DNA from: Bacteroidales bacterium WCE2008
GTDB lineage: Bacteria; Bacteroidota; Bacteroidia; Bacteroidales; UBA932
Assembly: GCA_900167925.1 (NCBI GenBank)
Contig: FUZM01000003.1
Span: 407,679 to 471,678, forward strand
DNA length: 64,000 bases
Direction: 5' to 3'
In this document: one piece after another, positions 1-8,167 of the stretch
Numbering within the stretch: the first letter of the stretch is position 1
Layout of the letters: each line of letters opens with the position of its first letter
Notes under the pieces: generated by a model
What the model was told of the DNA's origin: nothing
Database searches by the model: none
The model's input: only the letters and a program-made list of their open reading frames with translations
Made by a program: the position numbers and the translations under genes

Positions 1-992
1 AACTCCTGAGTGACTGCTGCCTGCTTCTGCTTCTGCTGCAGAGTAAACACAGACTGCGGAGTGAAATCCTGGTCCATATTCATACGGTCGAAGAGCAGCT
101 GGATACTGGTCATGCTTCGCAGCTGGTAGCGGTCATGCTCATAACGAAACTTCGTTCCGCCGAGGACAGAAACCCTCCGGTAACCGCTGTCGCCGTTGTA
201 ATTGACCGGAAGCAGCACTCCTCCATAAGCCGGATCGCCCTCTCCCGACTCCACCAGACGGCGGTACGCATAGCCGCCCTGCACCAGCCAAGATGCCGAA
301 AGAGTATTGTCCATATGGAGTCGAGGATTCAGATCTTTCCCATGAGTCAGCCTCAGCGAGAAAGAATCATATTTATCTATATCGCTACCGTCGAATTCAT
401 TGACATAAAAGCCATCGCTGTGCCTGTAGGCGGCCGAGACGCCGAGACCGGCACCGTACCACGACCCTTTTGCAAGCATGGTGTTGGCGGAGCCATATTC
501 CAGCACAGCCTTGCCTCCACTGATGACTGAAGGGTCGAGAGTACTGATTGAAAGAACTCCGGTAAGGGAATTACGGCCGAAAAGAGTGCCCTGAGGACCT
601 CTGAGGAGATCGGCACGACGGATGTCCATCAGCTCGAACTCGTAGTTGTTCTTGTCAAGCACCGGGATGTCATCTATATAAAGACCGAGCACCGGATTGT
701 CGATTCTGGAGCCGAATCCACGCATATATATAGAGGAAGTCATAGAAGTTCCGTAATCAGGAATATGAAGATTAGGAACGATAGAAGACAGAAGTTTAGG
801 ACTATTCAGCCCATGACTTTCGAAGTCTTTGTAGAGGACAGATGTCGAAGGAGAAGACAACTGTTCGAGAGGTTGTATCAGTTTTGCGGAAGAAGATACT
901 ACCGAAACAGCGAGAGTATCGAACACTTCACTCTCAGGTTCAGCAGCAAACGCTCCGCCAAGAATTGTAATTATTATAGCAAGATAGTGCAT
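1..992 (-). CDS. TonB-dependent outer-membrane receptor (N-terminal part, runs off the window)
   Basis: I read an open frame on the minus strand from ATG at 992 to the left edge (330 codons, no stop). It opens with a short hydrophobic export signal (MHYLAIIITILGG) and continues into a TonB receptor plug: the stretch LYIDDIPV, then LRGPQGTLFGRNSLTGV, is the usual plug signature, followed by alternating beta-barrel-like sequence. No CarboxypepD-like extension precedes the plug, so it is a classic ligand-gated receptor (siderophore, vitamin or other small ligand) and not a SusC. The substrate cannot be told. It sits downstream of two AraC-type regulators in the same direction and has a -7-like promoter at 1013-1020 with direct repeats just upstream, which suggests dedicated AraC control. 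The C-terminal barrel lies outside the window. Confidence 0.85.
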   Translation of the reverse strand, partial: MHYLAIIITILGGAFAAEPESEVFDTLAVSVVSSSAKLIQPLEQLSSPSTSVLYKDFESHGLNSPKLLSSIVPNLHIPDYGTSMTSSIYMRGFGSRIDNPVLGLYIDDIPVLDKNNYEFELMDIRRADLLRGPQGTLFGRNSLTGVLSISTLDPSVISGGKAVLEYGSANTMLAKGSWYGAGLGVSAAYRHSDGFYVNEFDGSDIDKYDSFSLRLTHGKDLNPRLHMDNTLSASWLVQGGYAYRRLVESGEGDPAYGGVLLPVNYNGDSGYRRVSVLGGTKFRYEHDRYQLRSMTSIQLLFDRMNMDQDFTPQSVFTLQQKQKQAAVTQE

Positions 993-1012
993 GGCATATT
1001 GTTTTACGCCTG

Positions 1013-1020
1013 CAAAATTA
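1013..1020 (-). promoter_or_regulatory. Bacteroidetes -7 element for the TonB receptor gene
   Basis: On the minus strand this reads TAATTTTG, an exact match to the TAnnTTTG consensus, 21 nt before the receptor start codon. I find no clear -33 TTTG at 19 nt; a direct repeat (1041-1070) occupies that place, as expected for an activator-dependent promoter. Confidence 0.5.
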
Positions 1021-1040
1021 TGATAATCCGTATAGCAATT

Positions 1041-1070
1041 TTAGGACAAGAACCGGGCAGATTAGGACAA
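1041..1070 (-). promoter_or_regulatory. Direct repeat, candidate AraC operator
   Basis: The 9-mer TTAGGACAA occurs at 1041-1049 and again at 1062-1070, a 21-bp period (two helical turns). On the minus strand the copies read TTGTCCTAA and lie immediately upstream of the -7 element of the receptor gene. Tandem direct half-sites at two-turn spacing abutting the promoter are typical of AraC-family activators, and two such regulators are encoded next door. The link to either one is inference. Confidence 0.5.
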
Positions 1071-1097
1071 ATCAATCCTAAACGTTTCAATAGAAAT

Positions 1098-1868
1098 CTA
1101 TAAGTCTTTCCGGAACTCTGAAGGAGTGACGCCCTCTATTTTCTTGAAGAAGCGGGAGAAATAAGACTGGTCCGGAAGACCCACCATGGCCGCTACATCG
1201 ATGATGGCCAGCTCCTTTCGCCGGAGCAACAACTTCGCATAAGTCAGGCGCGAAATCTCTATCCATTCATTCGCACTGCGGCCGGTACTTTTGCGGACAA
1301 GACGATTGAGATAATTAGGCGTGACATTCAGTTCTTCGGCGTATCCGGCAACCCCAAGGAACTCCTTCTCCCTGTCGAAGATCCTGTCGAGGAACAAATT
1401 CACAAGCGGCTTGTCCGGCATGCGGCTCTCCGGGGTATCGGCATCGATCTGCGACAGCATTACATCCAGGCAACCCAGAACGACGGGCATATCGTCTTTC
1501 TTCCGGAGCAGTTTGTACATGAGCTCGTCGACGAAGCCCTCGTCATCGGCGCTGACAGACACCCGGAGCGGCCTCTTGGCCTGAAGACAGGTGTAGCTGC
1601 GATCCTTTAGGATTGTCTCGTCGAATCCTCCCATATAACCGATACTGTCCCGGTACCAGCTGATGCGGAACGGAACTCCCGGAGGGACGAGCACGAACTC
1701 ATGGCCCCGGATCAGATAAGAATCCGGTGCCGATTCCATGAACATTTCGCCGGAAATCAGATAGCAGAACGACCACTGGCCGAAAGTCCTTTCTCCGATA
1801 GGAGGAGAGACTTTGTAGCCCAAGGTATTCAGGGCATGGATGGCGAAGGATGCGGTAAGATTCTGCAT
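1098..1868 (-). CDS. AraC-family transcriptional regulator
   Basis: 256 aa. The N-terminal part looks like a cupin-type ligand-sensing domain; the last about 100 residues form the double helix-turn-helix DNA-binding domain of the AraC/XylS family, with the typical ending QSYFSRFFKKIEGVTPSEFRK. The gene begins 2 nt after the stop of a second AraC-family gene, so the two are one transcript. The TonB receptor follows 105 nt downstream with its own promoter and a direct repeat, and is the likeliest target of this copy. The inducer is unknown. Confidence 0.85.
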   Translation of the reverse strand: MQNLTASFAIHALNTLGYKVSPPIGERTFGQWSFCYLISGEMFMESAPDSYLIRGHEFVLVPPGVPFRISWYRDSIGYMGGFDETILKDRSYTCLQAKRPLRVSVSADDEGFVDELMYKLLRKKDDMPVVLGCLDVMLSQIDADTPESRMPDKPLVNLFLDRIFDREKEFLGVAGYAEELNVTPNYLNRLVRKSTGRSANEWIEISRLTYAKLLLRRKELAIIDVAAMVGLPDQSYFSRFFKKIEGVTPSEFRKDL

Positions 1869-1870
1869 GG

Positions 1871-2788
1871 CTAACTGTTACGGTATTCGCTCGGAGTCAG
1901 GCCTGTATGGGCCTTGAAGAACTTATAAAAGACGCTCTGATTCGGGAAATTGAGCTTGTATACTATCTCTTTGATGGAGATCTCGGAGTATTTCAGCATG
2001 TTCTTGGCCTCAAGGATGACAAAGGAGTCGATCCATTCCGGAGCCGAACGGCCGCTTACGTTCTTTACGAGCTTGGAGAGATACTTCGGGGTAAGACACA
2101 GTTTGTCAGCATAAAAGGCCATGTTCCTCTGGGAAGTATGATTGTCTGTCACCAGCTGCAGGAAATGGTCGAAGACCAGCTTGGCCCTGGCGGAGATGTC
2201 AGGATTGCTCTCCCGGCGCGCCTTGGACAACTTGTCAGCCCACATTCCGCCGAGGAAGTAGCATACCGAAGAAATGAGCGATCCGATAGTTTCCTTCTTG
2301 TAAGAGGTCACTCCATTCTTGACTATTTCTATGGCCAGAGTCATGTACTTGCTGCAAAGGGCAAGCTCATCCGGCTCAAGCCTGATGCATGAATTAGACA
2401 GGACGCTCATACTCTCATTGAATAGCCTGGTGAAGTCCATTCTCATGCTGGACATGAAACCGCGGGAGACGGCGATCACGATGAACCTGAGATTCTTCAG
2501 GTCATCGGTCCCGACGTCCGAAACCCTTATTATATAGCCCGGCACGCTGAACAGCAGGGAATTCTCGGTCACCTTATAGGTGCTGAGGTTTATATCCATG
2601 CTGAGATGCCCGTGCACACAGAAGATCCCTAGGAACCCGTCGAAGCGGGTAGGATACTGGAGCATTCTCAATGCCCGGTCGTAAGTGATGTCGGCAATGA
2701 AGAAATCGTCTCCGAGTTCAGCGTCATACTCTATCGGAAACAACGACTTAAAGCCTTTGATGTCAATTGTCTGCAAAGTCTCTTCCAT
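1871..2788 (-). CDS. AraC-family transcriptional regulator, divergent from efflux operon
   Basis: 305 aa. It has an N-terminal sensing domain without clear sequence motifs and a C-terminal AraC double HTH (LCLTPKYLSKLVKNVSGRSAPEW ... PNQSVFYKFFKAHTGLTPSEYR, in pieces). Helper/AraC proteins of this size are common next to tripartite efflux operons in Bacteroidales. Its start lies 190 nt from the divergent TolC-like gene, so the intergenic space probably holds operators for both directions. Whether it activates or represses the efflux pump cannot be read from sequence. Confidence 0.85.
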   Translation of the reverse strand: MEETLQTIDIKGFKSLFPIEYDAELGDDFFIADITYDRALRMLQYPTRFDGFLGIFCVHGHLSMDINLSTYKVTENSLLFSVPGYIIRVSDVGTDDLKNLRFIVIAVSRGFMSSMRMDFTRLFNESMSVLSNSCIRLEPDELALCSKYMTLAIEIVKNGVTSYKKETIGSLISSVCYFLGGMWADKLSKARRESNPDISARAKLVFDHFLQLVTDNHTSQRNMAFYADKLCLTPKYLSKLVKNVSGRSAPEWIDSFVILEAKNMLKYSEISIKEIVYKLNFPNQSVFYKFFKAHTGLTPSEYRNS

Positions 2789-2849
2789 TTTATGTAATCA
2801 GGCTATATAGTTTACCAAGTTTATCCTCCCTTGCCCTGCAAATAAAGTG

Positions 2850-2857
2850 CAAAAGTA
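2850..2857 (-). promoter_or_regulatory. -7 element for the AraC pair
   Basis: The minus strand reads TACTTTTG, an exact TAnnTTTG match, 61 nt upstream of the 305-aa AraC gene. No -33 TTTG is seen at the usual spacing. Confidence 0.4.
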
Positions 2858-2901
2858 TCAATTCTTCGCAATTTTCGACCTTTTGAACAATATTTAGCCA
2901 G

Positions 2902-2939
2902 AAAAGGCAGTTTTTAGGGCATAAAACGGCAACTTTTTT
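2902..2939 (+). promoter_or_regulatory. Imperfect direct repeat upstream of the efflux operon
   Basis: AAAAGGCAGTTTTT (2902-2915) is followed by the similar AAAACGGCAACTTTTTT (2923-2939), a period of about 21-22 bp. Position between divergent araC and tolC-like genes and the two-turn spacing suggest an AraC binding site. The sequence differs from the repeat before the TonB receptor, so the two regulators may have separate sites. Confidence 0.35.
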
Positions 2940-2978
2940 GCAGGAAAAGACAATCCGGAAAAACAGAATAAACTAAAT

Positions 2979-4553
2979 ATGAGAAGAATCTTCATCCCCA
3001 TTATCGCAGCGACATGCATTCTACCTCTTCAGATGAATGCCCAGCAAGTACTCACGCTGGAGGAATGCCGTCAGATGGCGATAGAAAGCAACAAAGACCT
3101 CGATCAGGCAAGGACTAAGGTCGAGATGGCCGGGTACGACAGAAAGATCGCCCGTGCAAATTACTTCCCGGAAATAAGCGCCACGGGAGCGTACCTGTAC
3201 AATAACAGGAACTTGTCTCTGGTCACTGACAGCCAGTCTGCCATGTTGACAAACTTGGGCACGAGCGCCCAGGGAGCCCTCGACCAGGCCGTCGGCGCAA
3301 TCTCCGGCAAAGTCAACGGAGCAGTCACCCAACTCTCTACGGCCATAATGTCAGACCCGAGACTTGCTGCAGAGTACATGAACAGCCCGATGTGGCAGAC
3401 GGTACTGAACATGCTTAAGGAATCCGGCTCCGGCAGCGCCACCGCTCCGGACATCGCCACTCCTATCAACGCTATCGGCCAGGATATCGACAAATCCATG
3501 CATCTCGACATCGAGAACGTCTTCATCGGGGCCGTCACCCTCAAGCAGCCGGTATTCGTCGGAGGAAAGATAGTCCTTTCCAACCAGATCGCAAAGATGG
3601 CTGAGGAACTCGCCAGAGCCGAATATGACATGAAATATGCCGACGTTCTCGTCGATATCGACCAGGCCTACTGGCAGATAGTATCGATAGCCAACAAAAA
3701 GAAACTCGCCGAATCATATTCCGACCTGCTGCATCAGCTGGAGAAGGACGTAGCTATTTCTGTCCAGGAAGGAGTCGCCACGAAGTCTGACGAACTCCAG
3801 ATAAAGGTAAAGGCCAACGAAGCCGACATGATGCTTACCAAAGCCACCAACGGCCTCGAACTCGCAAAGATGCTTCTGTGCAAGCAGATCGGCCTGCCTC
3901 TCGACTCTCAGATAACCCTCTCCGACGAGGCCCTCGACGCGATTCCGGTCCCGGTTCCGGGAGAAGAGAAGAGCATGGAGGATATCTGGGAAGACCGCGC
4001 CGAGACCCGCAGTCTCGAACTCGCCACCAAGATCTACGACAAGAAAATCGGAATCGCGCGTGCTGACATGATGCCGCAGATCGCCCTCGTTGCCGGATAC
4101 AGCGTGACCAATCCGAACGCCTTCCACGGATACGAGAACAGTTGGAACGGAGGGCTCTTCAGCGCCGGAGTCATGGTCAATGTCCCTATATTCCACGGGA
4201 CTGAAGCCTACCAGCGGACCCGCAAAGCCAAGGCAGAGGCGACCCTCTACAGGGACAAGCTCGAGGATGCCAGGAACATGATCAATCTCCAGGTCGAGCA
4301 GAGCCGCCAGCATCTGGAGGAGGCCCGCGAGAGACTTCTCATGAGCGAGAACAATCTCAGCAGCGCCGAGGAGAACATGAGGATGGCCACAGTCGGCTTC
4401 GAGGCCGGGGTCATCGAGACCAATACCGTCCTCGCGGCGCAGACCGCATGGCTCCAGGCCCATTCGGAGTACATCGATGCGGGAATCGACCTGCAGATGG
4501 CCAATGCCAATCTCCGCAAGGCTGAAGGTTACTACAATATTGATAATGAATAA
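2979..4553 (+). CDS. TolC-like outer-membrane efflux protein
   Basis: 524 aa with a signal peptide (about residues 1-21, ending in MNAQQ). Two long alpha-helical repeats rich in Ala, Glu, Lys and Gln (about 30-75, 210-320 and 395-515) mark the outer-membrane efflux protein family, which forms a trimeric barrel and periplasmic tunnel. An insertion of roughly 100 residues (about 85-190) makes it longer than E. coli TolC. First gene of a four-gene operon: the adaptor follows 13 nt later. It would give the exit duct for the pump made by the next three genes. Confidence 0.92.
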   Translation: MRRIFIPIIAATCILPLQMNAQQVLTLEECRQMAIESNKDLDQARTKVEMAGYDRKIARANYFPEISATGAYLYNNRNLSLVTDSQSAMLTNLGTSAQGALDQAVGAISGKVNGAVTQLSTAIMSDPRLAAEYMNSPMWQTVLNMLKESGSGSATAPDIATPINAIGQDIDKSMHLDIENVFIGAVTLKQPVFVGGKIVLSNQIAKMAEELARAEYDMKYADVLVDIDQAYWQIVSIANKKKLAESYSDLLHQLEKDVAISVQEGVATKSDELQIKVKANEADMMLTKATNGLELAKMLLCKQIGLPLDSQITLSDEALDAIPVPVPGEEKSMEDIWEDRAETRSLELATKIYDKKIGIARADMMPQIALVAGYSVTNPNAFHGYENSWNGGLFSAGVMVNVPIFHGTEAYQRTRKAKAEATLYRDKLEDARNMINLQVEQSRQHLEEARERLLMSENNLSSAEENMRMATVGFEAGVIETNTVLAAQTAWLQAHSEYIDAGIDLQMANANLRKAEGYYNIDNE

Positions 4554-4566
4554 AAATACATAAACT

Positions 4567-5556
4567 ATGACAAAAGAACAGAAAACCTACAATATTACGA
4601 TAGGTGTTGCGGCTTTGCTGATCATAATCCTGATCATCTCGATAATCGGTTATTTCGTATCCAGACCGAAGCCGCTTGTAATCCAGGGCCAGGTAGAGGC
4701 CAGCGAGTACCGCGTATCCGGCAAGGTGCCGGGCAGAGTCGAGGAACTCTATGTAAAAGAGGGACAGGAAGTCCACAAGGGCGATACCGTAGTGTATATC
4801 GATTCTCCTGAGGTCCGCGCCAAACTCGCACAGGCTAAAGGCGCCGTCGCAGCTGCCCGCGCCCAGAAGACTAAGGCAGCCAACGGAGCACGCCAGGAGC
4901 AGATCACTGGCGCATACGAACTCTGGCAGCAGGCCAGGGTCCAGGAGGAGGTCATGCGCAAATCCTTCGACAGAGTGCAGAAACTCTACGACCAGAGCGT
5001 AATCTCCGCCCAGAAGTATGACGAGACAAAAGCCAAGTATGACGCTTCGGTAGCACAGGCAAAAGCTGCAAAGAGCCAGTATGACATGGCTGTCAACGGC
5101 GCGCGTATCGAAGACAAGGAAGCAGCCGAGGCCCTTGTAGAAAGAGCCATGGGCGCACTCCAGGAAGTCGAAGGCTATCTCGGAGAGCTATATCTGACTT
5201 CTCCTGCCGACGGTATTATTTCCGCCACCTTCCCTAAGGTCGGCGAACTTGTCGGCACCGGCTCCCCTATCATGACCGTTACGGATACCCATGACATATG
5301 GTTTACTTTCAACGTACGTGAAGATTATCTCCATGGTCTGAAACAAGGAGACAAGATAACCCTTACTGTGCCTGCTCTCGACAACAAGGAAATCACCGCA
5401 ATTGTCAGCTACCGCGCAGTACGCGAGTCCTACGCAACATGGAAGGCCACCAAGGAGACGGGAATGTATGATGCCAAGACTTTCGAAGTCCGCGCCGTTC
5501 CGGAGGAATATACCGAAGGACTCTATCCTGGAATGACAGTTATTCTAAAGCAGTAG
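4567..5556 (+). CDS. HlyD-family periplasmic adaptor protein
   Basis: 329 aa. One N-terminal transmembrane anchor (about residues 12-31), a biotinyl-lipoyl half-motif (VEELYVKEGQEVHKGDTV, about 57-75), an Ala/Gln/Lys-rich helical hairpin (about 85-195), the second lipoyl half (about 205-240) and a beta-barrel domain. This is the membrane-fusion protein that joins an inner-membrane transporter to the TolC duct. It is YbhG/YhiI-like in layout. It lies between the TolC-like gene and the permeases, with 4 nt to the next start. Confidence 0.93.
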   Translation: MTKEQKTYNITIGVAALLIIILIISIIGYFVSRPKPLVIQGQVEASEYRVSGKVPGRVEELYVKEGQEVHKGDTVVYIDSPEVRAKLAQAKGAVAAARAQKTKAANGARQEQITGAYELWQQARVQEEVMRKSFDRVQKLYDQSVISAQKYDETKAKYDASVAQAKAAKSQYDMAVNGARIEDKEAAEALVERAMGALQEVEGYLGELYLTSPADGIISATFPKVGELVGTGSPIMTVTDTHDIWFTFNVREDYLHGLKQGDKITLTVPALDNKEITAIVSYRAVRESYATWKATKETGMYDAKTFEVRAVPEEYTEGLYPGMTVILKQ

Positions 5557-5560
5557 CGAA

Positions 5561-6730
5561 ATGGGAATGTGGCAACAAATATTCGCGGTTACAGGCCGTG
5601 AGCGGAGGATATGGAGGCACAGGCCGATATATCTGATCGGCTCGGCCGGGGTGATTGCATTCTGCGCCATCTTCTTCCTGACCTTCTTCCGGGACGGTCT
5701 GCCGCATGACCTGCCGATAGGGATAGTCGACAACGACAACTCTTCCCTTTCGAGGAACTTCATCCAGCAGCTCGACGCGACACAGCTCGGAAAGACCGTA
5801 CAGTTCGACGACTTCGACGACGCCCGTCTGGCGATGCAGAGCGGAAAGATAACCTCGATCTGCGTAATTCCGGAGAACATGTATGCGGACGTCAGCGCAA
5901 ACCGCCGTCCGGTCTTCACATACTATCTCAACAGCATGTACTTCGTCGGCGGCGCCCTTGCATATAAGGACATACTGACGATGATCAACCTGACCAACGG
6001 AGCCGTCCAGCGTCAGGTGCTCAGGGCGAAAGGCGTCAACGAAAGGGAGATCATGGGCCGCATACGCCCGATCGACATAGACACCCACCAGATCGGCAAC
6101 GTCTATACCAACTACGGCTACTATCTTACGAACATAATCCTGCCCGCAGTACTGGAGCTGGTCATCATAATAGTGCTGATCTACTCTCTCGGAGCAGAGA
6201 TGAAATACGAAAAGTCGCCGGAGCTGATGAAGATAGCCGGCGGTTCGATAACGAACGCCTTGACAGGAAAACTCATCCTCTATACAGCCCTGTTCTCCGG
6301 TCTGGGATTCCTGATAGTGACCCTGCTGTACCACTGGATGCATTTTCCTATAGCCGGGTCGATCTGGAACATGTTCATAGCAATCTTCCTGATGGTGACA
6401 GCCAGCGAGGCGATAGCCATATTCATAATCGGCTGCCTCCCGGTACCGAGGCTGGCGCTGAGTATCGGAGCCCTCTACAGCGTCCTGGGCTTCTCCCTCT
6501 CGGGCTTCACTCTCCCGATAGAGGCGATGCCGTCATGGATCCAGGGCTGGGCTTCAGCTTTTCCGATAAGGCATTACTACCTGTTCTATGTGCAGGAAGT
6601 GATCTTCGGGGCCGGATTCGCAGGATGGTGGCAGGAAATAGTGCACCTGCTGTTCTTTGTCCTGCTTCCTCTTCCGGTACTATGGAGGCTGAAAGGCGCA
6701 TATATCAATCTTAACTTCCCTAAGAATTAG
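5561..6730 (+). CDS. ABC-2 type permease (first of two)
   Basis: 389 aa. Layout of the ABC-2 membrane family: one transmembrane helix near residues 27-46, a large extracytoplasmic domain (about 50-190, containing IGIVDNDNSSLSRN), then five hydrophobic segments to the C-terminus. It is YhhJ/YbhR-like, subunits that export drugs through an HlyD/TolC pair. There is no Walker motif here and no ATPase gene in the operon; the second permease follows after a single nucleotide. The substrate is unknown. Confidence 0.9.
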   Translation: MGMWQQIFAVTGRERRIWRHRPIYLIGSAGVIAFCAIFFLTFFRDGLPHDLPIGIVDNDNSSLSRNFIQQLDATQLGKTVQFDDFDDARLAMQSGKITSICVIPENMYADVSANRRPVFTYYLNSMYFVGGALAYKDILTMINLTNGAVQRQVLRAKGVNEREIMGRIRPIDIDTHQIGNVYTNYGYYLTNIILPAVLELVIIIVLIYSLGAEMKYEKSPELMKIAGGSITNALTGKLILYTALFSGLGFLIVTLLYHWMHFPIAGSIWNMFIAIFLMVTASEAIAIFIIGCLPVPRLALSIGALYSVLGFSLSGFTLPIEAMPSWIQGWASAFPIRHYYLFYVQEVIFGAGFAGWWQEIVHLLFFVLLPLPVLWRLKGAYINLNFPKN

Positions 6731-6731
6731 A

Positions 6732-7946
6732 ATGAAAAGAGAAAATTATATAAGAACATGGCTGAAGGACTTCCGGGGCATCGGATGGTTCGAACTCAGG
6801 CAGATTTTCTCTGACTGGGGAGTAATGCTGATCTTCTTCGTGGCAGGTCTGATATATCCTCTGCTCTACAATGTGATCTACCTCAACGGAGTCCTGAATG
6901 ACACCCCTATAGCCGTAGTCGACGACGCCAACTGCGATGTCAGCCGGAGATACATCCGGGAGATGGATGCGACCAGAGAAGTCGCTGTCGAATACCGCTG
7001 CGCAAACATGGCAGAGGCAGAGAAGCTTATGCAGGAGAGGAAGGTCAAGGGAATAGTGATGTTCCCGTCAGACTTCAATGAGAAACTCGCAAGAATGGAG
7101 ACGGCTACTTTGTCTGTCTATTGCGACATGAGCAGTTTCCTATACTATAAGAATGCTCTGATGGCCGCGAATCATGTCATGCTTGACGAAATCGGCCATA
7201 TCCAGATAGAAAGATATGCGGCAGCCGGCTTTACCGGAGAAGAGGCGGCCCAGCTTGTGCAGGCGATTCCATACGAGGAGAACAACCCGTACAACAGCGC
7301 TTTCTCATACAGTTTCTTCCTGATCTCGGCGATTCTGTTCCTCATAATCCAGCAGACAATGTTCTACGGAATGTCCCTGCTTGTCGGAACATTCAGAGAG
7401 CAGGGCAGAAGTTTCGCAACCCTTCCTGACAGACTGGACGGAATCGGTCTCGGGCGCGTCGTCCTGGGCCGGGGAGCCGCCTACTGGCTCGTATATATGG
7501 GCATTTCCATGTACATAGCCTTTATAGTACCGGCAATCTTCGGGCTGCCTCAAAGAGGCGAGTTCTGGGATATCGTCGTACTGCTGCTGTTCTTCGTGAC
7601 GGACTGCGTCTTCTTCAGCATGACCTGGAGCACGGTCGTGACCCGCAGGGAGACAGTCTTCGTACTGTTCCTGTTCATGTCCCCGATCTGTCTCTTCCTT
7701 ACCGGAACCTCTTGGCCTACCGCTGCCTTCCCGGCATTCTGGAAGTACTTCTCATATCTCTTCCCGTCCACGTTCGGCTGTCAGGCTTTCATCAACCTCA
7801 ACGCTGCCGGCGGAGATCTTACAGCGATACGCAGCCAGATGTTCGCGATGACCATCCAGAGCGTAGCATATTATTTCCTTGCGAGTGCTGCTGTATTCCT
7901 GGAGAACAGGATACTTAAATATAAAATAAAGACTCTGTCACAATAA
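6732..7946 (+). CDS. ABC-2 type permease (second of two)
   Basis: 404 aa, paralogous in layout to the gene before it: TM helix at about 31-52, extracytoplasmic domain with PIAVVDDANCDVSRRY, then a C-terminal bundle of five or six helices. It is probably the heterodimer partner. Its stop codon lies in the loop of a strong hairpin (7931-7956) that ends the operon. A small reverse-strand gene overlaps its last 32 nt. Confidence 0.9.
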   Translation: MKRENYIRTWLKDFRGIGWFELRQIFSDWGVMLIFFVAGLIYPLLYNVIYLNGVLNDTPIAVVDDANCDVSRRYIREMDATREVAVEYRCANMAEAEKLMQERKVKGIVMFPSDFNEKLARMETATLSVYCDMSSFLYYKNALMAANHVMLDEIGHIQIERYAAAGFTGEEAAQLVQAIPYEENNPYNSAFSYSFFLISAILFLIIQQTMFYGMSLLVGTFREQGRSFATLPDRLDGIGLGRVVLGRGAAYWLVYMGISMYIAFIVPAIFGLPQRGEFWDIVVLLLFFVTDCVFFSMTWSTVVTRRETVFVLFLFMSPICLFLTGTSWPTAAFPAFWKYFSYLFPSTFGCQAFINLNAAGGDLTAIRSQMFAMTIQSVAYYFLASAAVFLENRILKYKIKTLSQ

Positions 7947-8055
7947 CGACAGAGTCTTCTTCATTTGACGAGATCTCGAATCCCGGTTCATGAGAGCAGT
8001 TGCTTACCATAAAAAACAACAAAAGCACTCCCACGAAAGCCATTCTATTTTTCAT
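7915..8055 (-). CDS. Small putative lipoprotein (46 aa)
   Basis: Read directly from the minus strand: ATG at 8055, stop TAA at 7915-7917. The product starts with a positively charged end and a hydrophobic stretch (FVGVLLLFFMVSNC) whose cysteine at residue 20 looks like a lipobox; a short acidic tail follows. A TAnnTTTG promoter element lies 34 nt upstream. It overlaps the 3' end and terminator of the permease gene, so the tail may be conserved only by chance. Function is not recognised. The signal peptide plus promoter make it more likely real than not. Confidence 0.5.
   Translation of the reverse strand: MKNRMAFVGVLLLFFMVSNCSHEPGFEISSNEEDSVVIVTESLFYI
7931..7956 (+). terminator. Hairpin terminator of the efflux operon
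   Basis: GACTCTGTC (7931-7939) pairs perfectly with GACAGAGTC (7948-7956); the loop contains the TAA of the last permease and a T-rich run (TTCTTCATTT) follows. It can work for transcripts arriving from the left. Confidence 0.7.
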
Positions 8056-8088
8056 AGTTTGCCAGTTTAATTATTTCCTATCTGGGAA

Positions 8089-8096
8089 CAAATATA
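8089..8096 (-). promoter_or_regulatory. -7 element for the small lipoprotein gene
   Basis: The minus strand reads TATATTTG, an exact TAnnTTTG match, 33 nt before the ATG at 8055. The nearest TTTG upstream is 26 nt away, further than usual. Confidence 0.45.
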
Positions 8097-8167
8097 GAAA
8101 AATAGATTTGAAATTCCCGTCCCAAATCGTAAAAAAGTGACATTCGGGACGTTAAAATATTATGAGA

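Noticed and set aside
1871..2788. SusR or HTCS starch regulator
   Set aside because: The AraC proteins here lack periplasmic sensor or kinase parts and lie far from the starch genes.
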